This document shows positions 57,870 through 64,000 of a DNA stretch of 64,000 nucleotides, in pieces. Location: NCBI RefSeq assembly GCF_921293095.1, contig NC_060254.1, positions 110,446,917-110,510,916 on the forward strand. The letters run 5' to 3'. This DNA is from Ischnura elegans. Its lineage: Eukaryota; Arthropoda; Insecta; Odonata; Coenagrionidae. Below the pieces are notes generated by a model. It was given only the letters and a program-made list of their open reading frames with translations, was not told where the DNA came from and ran no database searches. Position 1 is the first letter of the stretch. Each line of letters begins with the position of its first letter. The position numbers and the translations under genes are program-made.

Positions 57870-58127
57870 CAGTGGCGTAACTATGGGGGGATGAGGGGGA
57901 TGTATCTCCCCCCCCCCCCAAATCTTCAGAGAAATCAAAAAAATATTTAAAAATGTTGTCTGTATTTGGTAAATAATAACTGCCTCAGCTTGAAATTAAA
58001 TTTTAAGTGCCAAAATGATGTGAAATGTATTTTCAGGCATTTTATTTTTCAAAAAATTTCCTGAATTACCCGTTTCCAGGGGAGTAGCCCCAACACCCCC
58101 CAAATCATATTTTTATTTACGGCACCG
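57870..58127 (+). mobile_element. hAT-like CAGTGGCG element with 8-bp target duplication
   Basis: The element starts CAGTGGCGTAACTATGGGG and ends TTACGGCACCG. It is flanked on both sides by the same 8 bp, CTTCCATA (57862-57869 and 58128-58135). An exact 8-bp duplication points to the hAT superfamily. Poly-G and poly-C runs near the left end and CCCCAACACCCCCC near the right are as in the other group members. No open frame. Confidence 0.75.
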
Positions 58128-59040
58128 CTTCCATACATAAAAGGAGTCATGGATAACATAATCGATAAGTCCTTCTCATCGACTTCTACAAACAAAAGTT
58201 AAAACAAAAAATTAAAAAAATAGCAAATGGGGTTATTACTTTTAAGTATTCAAAACAGCACGTACTGATGCTATAAATTCACCATAATAAAATACGTCAG
58301 TAAAAATAATAATAAATAAGAGTAATAAAAAGACGTCAAATACTGTACCGCTGCTACCGTGATTGAAGAGATTGCTGTCACATAACTTTATGTGAAACTA
58401 TACTCGTGTTTATGAGAGACATTAACGTAAAAAGTTATTTTAGAAAATTTAATTAATTTTATTTACGTAGTCTACAGGTAAATTAGGTTATTTTATTTAA
58501 GTCGAATGACTCTGAGAAGATCTTAGTAAAAAAGCAGTAGAATTTACTTTTTTGGCTAGAATGGTTATTAATACAATCAAGGATTCCCAAAAGAGGCAAG
58601 GAAGTATGCAAGTTACCATTGGGGTTACCAGTTACCAAGTTACTAGATACCAACTTAATTTCCATAATGAAAGGGGATAATATTCCTAACTAACGATCAT
58701 TTTTATCATACTCCCAAGAATTAAAATGAATATCTCAAAATCAAATACAAACTTTAGTTTGGATATTGTAGTCTTGGCATTCTTTAATTTTAGAATTTAT
58801 TATTAATTTTACTGTACCGTCAACAAGACTTTGATAAGAAATATAGCATTACTCCTGGGCCATTTCCCTGAGTGGGCAGTTCTACCATAAATGTGAATGA
58901 ATGCATAAAAAAGCATTTTGAGTATTTTCTTCGACTTACATTATTAAAACGATAATCTGTTAAGTAAAGCCCTCGTAGCGTTCCAGCCACCCCGAATATT
59001 CGATCGTGCCCTGTCGCAATGCTCCGTTCGTTGAGTCACG

Positions 59041-59683
59041 ATGTTCGATGACACATTATCGTCGAAATCGATCCGGGAAATTGAGGAGCTGTGCGGGAAG
59101 TACCAAGAAGTTTCATTCAACATGTTTAACGTACAGAATTTCCACGAGGTATCGCCTCCATCATTTAATTTAAAAGGTGACTTGTTTAGCTACGTTAGTT
59201 TAGTTAGTGAAGTTATAAGATCGAAGTATATCAGAAAATTAAACCATGGTACCTTAGGAACGGAAACTTTTTATGACCTAATTCAGAAAAATTCCTTGGT
59301 ATGATTTGGTATTTTACCGCACGGTAGTATCGAGGCCATCTATGAAGAGACAATTGAACCCTCAACGCATCATCGCCTTTCACTTTGTTTTATTAGCTGA
59401 CGATTTAAGGATTTTTTCCGCAAAATTCTACACAATTCTAATAAATAAATTGTTTCCAGAAACCATCGAGATAAGTCCTTCTCATTTTCTTCTACAAACA
59501 GAAGTTTGTTTTGTAATTGTTCATAATTGTTTTAAGAAATCGCTTTATAAACTTTTTGTTCAAAAAATCGATTCAAAAACACACGCATTGTATTTTCTAC
59601 ATTATGGCCACATTTTGGAACTTGTGATTTTGAGCATAATAAGATATAATCTACGAGAGCCAGACATTTTCTCGACGACATGA
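59041..59683 (+). CDS. Candidate two-exon gene of unknown function
   Basis: An ATG at 59041 after a CpG-rich leader opens 87 codons (MFDDTLSSKSIREIEELCGK at the start). A GTACCT donor at 59249 and a TTTTATTAG acceptor ending at 59396 would define a 148-bp intron whose phases agree. The second exon, 59397-59683, then reads ADDLRIFSAKFYTILINKLF and ends YNLREPDIFSTT with a TGA. The joined product is 164 aa, mixed charged and hydrophobic, with no signal peptide and no motif I recognise. If there is no splicing, the first frame stops at 59304. It might be a real small gene, the 5' part of a longer one, or chance; the donor is weak. Confidence 0.35.
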
Positions 59684-59937
59684 GGCATGTGTCAGTTCTG
59701 TTAGATGGTGCAGTCTACGTGGACCATCCCCATTGATAGATGGCCCATAGAGAAGTGAGGCATACATTTATGGCCACGAAAAATCCAAAACATGCCATTA
59801 TAAATGCACAAACTACAAGAAGATTGGGCATTCCATGCAACATTCTCTGGAAATTGCGTATTTTGTACATCCTGTCTAAGCATCAAAGGGCGTTTCCTCT
59901 GCATACTCTCCCGCCAAAATCATGATAAAATCTAAGC

Positions 59938-60010
59938 GGCCTGATAGCGCAACTGGTAGAGCACTCGACCGGTCATCGAGAGGTTCTGGGTTTGCATCCC
60001 AGTAAGGCCA
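59938..60010 (+). repeat. tRNA-like sequence, probably a SINE head or tRNA pseudogene
   Basis: A cloverleaf can be drawn: acceptor GGCCTGA/TAAGGCC with one mismatch, D arm around AGCGCAACTGGTAGAGC (good A box), a perfect anticodon stem CTCGA/TCGAG with loop CCGGTCA, and a T stem CTGGG/CCCAG. The loop has C instead of T before the anticodon, GGT would be unusual for a eukaryotic Thr tRNA, and the B box (GGTTTGCATCC) is off consensus. An ATTTTT run follows, then a CT-rich SINE-like tail. Confidence 0.5.
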
Positions 60011-60792
60011 CATTTTTGCTCTTTGACTTCTGGCCTTTTCCATATACCATAGCACCGTTACCCTCGCCTTATCTAATATGCATTCTTACCCCTTTCTTTC
60101 TTTCTTATCCTATGTATTTATTAGTAAATAGTATATTTGTTAGCGAATTAATGCAAAATTTTAACAATATTTTCATGACAAAAGAGTGTTTCAACCAGAG
60201 GGTTGGTTGGGGTGGGCGAGGATAGAGCCGAAACAGTGTGAACTTCACACCTTTAAGGTGGGGGAGCTAGGCCCTTTCCCTCTTCGAGGATTCTCATTCG
60301 GGATGTCCGAGGGCTTCGAACTTGGGTCCCGTAAGACCACAGGACATGACGATCATCCTCCTAAGACTTAAAGGAGACAATTTTTAAAATATAGCAACTC
60401 AATTTTTATGTACAACGGAAGTCCTTGTTATAATTTTAGCTTAAATTCATGCCGTATCCATTTCTTCTATGTAGTATATCAAAGAGGATGTCTGTTTGTC
60501 TGTCCACTATGCATTTCCATACGACATTACGGATATACACCAAAGTTAGTACATAGGGTCATCTCATGCTCCAAAAGCCCGCGATGCTATTTATAGTTGT
60601 GTCCGACATGTCCTTCGCGTGGTTTTCTCATTACAGTTTGTTACGTAACATCATACATCTTCCGTGGACATCCTGCCGGATAGGCACCCCCAATTGACAG
60701 GAAAAAACCTGGGGAAACATAAATGAAAGGATACTTATGTACACCTATCAATCCTTATGGAGGGAACCTTTTTCCTAGTGATGTATGATCTT

Positions 60793-60982
60793 AGGTTTTC
60801 CCGGCGTATGAAGTGCAGAAAAGTTTCTCGGGTTTTCCACCGGTTAATGTTCTCCATGTCTCCCTTGACGTTTCGAGCTGCGACTTGCTGTTCGTACTCA
60901 GGGGATCTTCTGATCTTCAGGAGACACGTCGCGAGACTTGGATAACATTAACCGGTGGAAAACCCGAAAAACTTTTCTGCAC
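60793..60982. mobile_element. Foldback element 2 with hammerhead-like arms
   Basis: The arms are GTGCAGAAAAGTTTCTCGGG, TTTTCCACCGGTTAATGTT on the left and their inverse ending at 60982. To the left is AGGTTTTCCCGGCG, as beside foldback element 1, and the arm words (GCAG.AAAGTTT, CACCGG, CTCCATGTCT) match that element. On the minus strand the inner left arm reads CTGAGTA, a partly paired stem, then CTCGAAACGTC, the order of a decayed hammerhead core. Confidence 0.6.
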
Positions 60983-61765
60983 TTTTTTCTAGTGCATGCG
61001 TTCACACGAGGTGTTTGGTCTACGCGCGTACGGACACTCGTAACGATCAATGTTGAGGAGCGGGATATAAACTGATCCCGTGCGCTGTACACGGAAATAG
61101 TTTTTTTTCCATTGTTTGATGCAACATATGTATACAATCATTACGGATGCGTGAAAATCGCAAATGCGATATAGATGCGATGTGCGCGAATAAATGCGAC
61201 GTATAGATGCCATGACTGGACTTTTATGATGTTTTTACGCAAATTTGCTCTTTCGACGGCAAAATTCGTACATTTTGTGCCGAGCGCAGTTTAAATGCTC
61301 CGCCGACACTCACCGCTTAAAGCATGGCGAAGTGAGCGAATGGCCAGCTGCTAGTTGGCTGGGACACTACGTGACTGCGAACTACAAGTGGGCGCGGGCA
61401 AGCTACACCTTTGTTATTGTTCTACAACATAATTATTTAAAATATTCTGTATTTTGTAATATTAATGTGTTCCACTACATTTTATCGTCATCTACCTCAT
61501 TATGAAAATAAAAAATAGGCGCTACAAAATTCGATAAACTGTTATTGAAAGTTCGATAAAATAAAAATGAAAGTGCGATTGTCACGTATCTCTAATCATC
61601 ATCATACCTGCTTTGTTTCTTTTCATAAAAATCGTGCCATGTGACCATGAATTCCAAGTTCCAAAATTCCCACTCTTCTGCGGGTACTATACTTCCCGAG
61701 AAACGCCGGGGGCCAGCTAGTTGATAATAAAAACAAAAAAATTAATGAAAGAATGAATATTGAAT

Positions 61766-62010
61766 GGGAGGTGCGGTTGCCTAGTAGTTAGAGAGCTTGG
61801 CTGCTAATCGATGGGCCCCGGGTTCAAATCCCGGTCGTGTCCATTGGAAACCCTAAATTCAATCCCAAGAGTGTGCGATGGATGAAGGAAAGGAACCCAA
61901 CCTACACGATATATATGTTGTCACACGCCTGTGAGGTTAGTCCGGGTTGAGCTCTATTCTCGCCTATCCAAACTAATCTTCGGGTTGAATCACAGAATAA
62001 CAATCAAATT
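61766..62010 (+). mobile_element. tRNA-Ser-like SINE
   Basis: The head GGTGCGGTTGCCTAGTAG, TTAGAGAGCTTGG, then CTGCTAA (anticodon region GCT, Ser) and a perfect B box GGTTCAAATCC. The body contains GGAACCCAACCTACACG, CACACGCCTGTGAGG, TTGAGCTCTATTC, and a GGGTTGAATCACAG end. The same tail is found at 2175-2262. It looks full-length. Confidence 0.75.
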
Positions 62011-62040
62011 TTTTCCTTTTATCTTGACCTCATTTAATTA

Positions 62041-62450
62041 ATGATAAAATAATTCTTGGAGTACAGGTCAAATGTATATGATGCTAAAAAGTTGCTAGCC
62101 AACGCTTCAGTTTATTAAAAACTATCACCAGCGCTGCGAATGAAAACATGAGAACGATATAAAATACAATGATAGACAATATTTTTACATACATAAAGGT
62201 TACGAAAGATGTAAAGATTCCTGCACTTTTTTCTTGTACATGCGTTCACACGAGGTGTTAGGTCAACGTGCTTAAAAAAATACTTTCGTAACATTTATTT
62301 ATGTAAAAATATTGTATATCATTGTATTTCATATTGTTCTCATGTTTTCATTCACAGCCCTGATGATAGTTTTAAATAAACTGAAACGTCGGCTAACAAC
62401 TTTTTTGCATCATTTATATTTGACCTATGCTCCAAGAATTAATTTATCGA
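62041..62450. mobile_element. Foldback element 3 with 170-bp arms and a hammerhead-like core
   Basis: The left arm 62041-62215 (AATTCTTGGAGTACAGGTC, AAAAAGTTGCTAGCC, GAATGAAAACATGAGAACG, CATACATAAAGGTTACGAAAG) is mirrored by 62280-62450. The 64-bp loop contains CTGCACTTTTTTC, GCGTTCACACGAGGTG, which is also found at 60977-61020 right beside foldback element 2. An 82-codon plus frame over the right arm is a shadow. Confidence 0.75.
62360..62390 (+). ncRNA. Hammerhead-like core in the right arm of foldback element 3
   Basis: CTGATGA, one T, a five-pair stem AGTTT/AAACT with loop TAAAT, then GAAAC directly followed by GTC. Both catalytic boxes are exact. With ACGT in place of stem III, such a core could only close as a dimer, as proposed for minimal hammerheads in retroelements. 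The opposite arm holds a diverged copy on the minus strand. Confidence 0.5.
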
Positions 62451-64000
62451 GAATGATAATGATATGTACGAACGTAAAACATTTTATTCAACAAAGTACG
62501 TACACGAAATGCATTTATTTCGCGTTTCAGCTACGATTAAAACTTGATGGGAACAATTGAATCGAGCAATTGAGTTGCGTGGAAATGTCATCAGACGGAC
62601 GAATACTCTCTCTCGCCGTGTTTAATAGCCTTCGACATCCTTTCCTCCGATATCGATGTTTTCGGCGAGAGTGCGGGATGCACCGTCAGTTGTTTTCTCT
62701 AACGTGCACCGCATTTTCAATGGGCGCGCGAATGGATTTCCCGTGAGCCTCTTCAGAAGATGAGAGAGTGGAAAAAAAGAAAAGAAAGAGTATTCTTAGG
62801 AATCCCATTCATTCCAAAGTCTCCTCGAAGGCGCGATAATTTATTGAGTCGCGATGCTTTCACTGCTGGGGTTTGCACTTCTCTTTTCCCCCTCATTATC
62901 ACCCAATTACGCAGTGAGGCAGTTTAAGCAGAGCACACAAAAAACACGCCTCCTCATCTTGGTTATTAAGTAACTACCCTCAAAAGTCCCTACAAAGAAA
63001 AAAAAACTAGCAATAAATATGAATTAGGATTAACGAAAAATTAGCTTCATATCTTTGGGGCTAGTTTTGGGTCCACAGAAAATATTAGCGTGGACCGGAC
63101 GCCATCTTCAGTATTACAACAGCAAAACGCCGAACATAATGTACTGTAACACACTGTAATGTAATTGTACAACACAATCCCGTCTTGCGGTAATCCGGCA
63201 CGCCCAGTAATCCGCCATCACTACTACTTAAAATCATGCCATCATTCTAAAATAAAAGATTTTTCAATTAGAGTACTCTTCTCCACCTTGCATAAACCGT
63301 CTTAACGCATGAGCCTTGGTTTACCATCATCCTCAAAGCACATCATTTGTCATATTCTACGAATATACATTATTATAAAAGTCGTTACTATCGCATCGTT
63401 TACATCCACATATTCGAACTGCATATTTTCATCGTTTTTAGAGGGAGTAGGTTACGCGATAGAAAATAAATACACGAAACGTGGTTCGTCCACAACATTT
63501 CATTTCTTATAAAATGAAATATGCTATTCAAGATAACGCCTGTTTACGCGATACGTAGACCTGTATAAGTGAATGTGTAAATGCAGATCCGCGCGAATTC
63601 CTATCTTCGCCAGTTTTCGGAATTCAAACGCGTAATTTCGAATAAGAGCATTTTCAAGGATCCCCTAAAAAACTGAAAAAATAAACTAATAATACGATCA
63701 AGTTAAATGTTTCTTTCATAGTATTTTTATCATTGAACACCACTGGTTTCGCCCGCTGTGGCATCGTCATAGATTTACAATACTGAGATAATATAAAAAA
63801 ATATAGCGGATAGAACAAAGATATTTTTAATATTCAACAATGCACACTTTATATGAAGTATCACCTAAAAACAATTGATTTCGATAATTATCTCAATAAC
63901 ACATACACTGGCGTATCAAGTAACTCTTCTATAAGTTTTTTTCTGCGTCTTAACCCCCTTCTAATCGTATGTTTTTAATTTAGGAGTCATAATTATTTTC
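62451..64000. other. Right end of the window, no gene seen
   Basis: A CpG-rich patch at about 62570-62760 (TCTCTCTCGCCGTGTTT, AATGGGCGCGCGAATGG) may be promoter-like. At 63184-63226 GCGGTAATCCGGCACGCC and CAGTAATCCGCCATC resemble a pogo-type end. Otherwise AT-rich with only short open frames. Confidence 0.35.

Noticed and set aside
1-64000. CRISPR arrays, bacterial operons, rRNA genes, LTR pairs
   Set aside because: No regularly spaced direct repeats, no Shine-Dalgarno-led gene strings, no rRNA-like blocks and no paired long terminal repeats were seen.

Overview
The window looks like nuclear DNA of an arthropod, most likely an insect. It is AT-rich, has short coding exons split by GT-AG introns of about 0.1 kb to more than 10 kb, and carries many short terminal-inverted-repeat elements, tRNA-derived SINEs, a LINE, a Penelope-like element and a hAT relic. 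I cannot name the species. No bacterial features are present.

Three host genes can be built, all on the minus strand, with splice sites and reading phases that agree. (1) 1811-18689: a six-exon, 279-aa type II Golgi membrane coiled-coil protein of the GOLM1/GOLM2 (CASC4) type, with a 13-kb intron between exons 4 and 5. (2) 22995-27285: a three-exon, 162-aa protein with a signal peptide, one EGF-like domain, one membrane segment and an acidic cytoplasmic tail, which I do not recognise by name. (3) 42663-51716: a 428-aa GT31 beta-1,3-galactosyltransferase. Its membrane anchor is in one exon and its whole catalytic domain in another, with a probable untranslated first exon at 52734-52955. A fourth, weaker candidate gene on the plus strand starts at 59041. 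Genes 1 and 3, and probably 2, point to the secretory pathway and cell surface; I see no evidence that they form a functional cluster.

The rest is intron and intergenic DNA filled with repeats. The block 29.2-34.3 kb is a stack of mobile elements: a TTAA-flanked MITE, a 5'-truncated LINE with an open reverse-transcriptase frame, a tRNA-SINE, a hAT 3' end, and a broken Penelope-like element with a GIY-YIG frame. The large genes' introns hold pairs of related elements in opposite orientation. From 53 to 62.5 kb there are more foldback and MITE copies, a tRNA-like sequence and a second SINE family.

The most interesting signal is a recurring hammerhead-ribozyme-like core: CTGATGA, one extra T, a short stem, then GAAAC. 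It occurs at the 3' end of the Penelope-like element and in the arms of three foldback elements (6.1, 60.9 and 62.2 kb). This suggests a family of non-autonomous, ribozyme-bearing foldback elements related to Penelope-like elements. Also notable are a two-headed tRNA-like inverted SINE pair (46.73-47.12 kb), a near-perfect 24-bp hairpin in the likely 3' UTR of the EGF gene, and a nested 400-bp palindrome at 38.2-38.6 kb.
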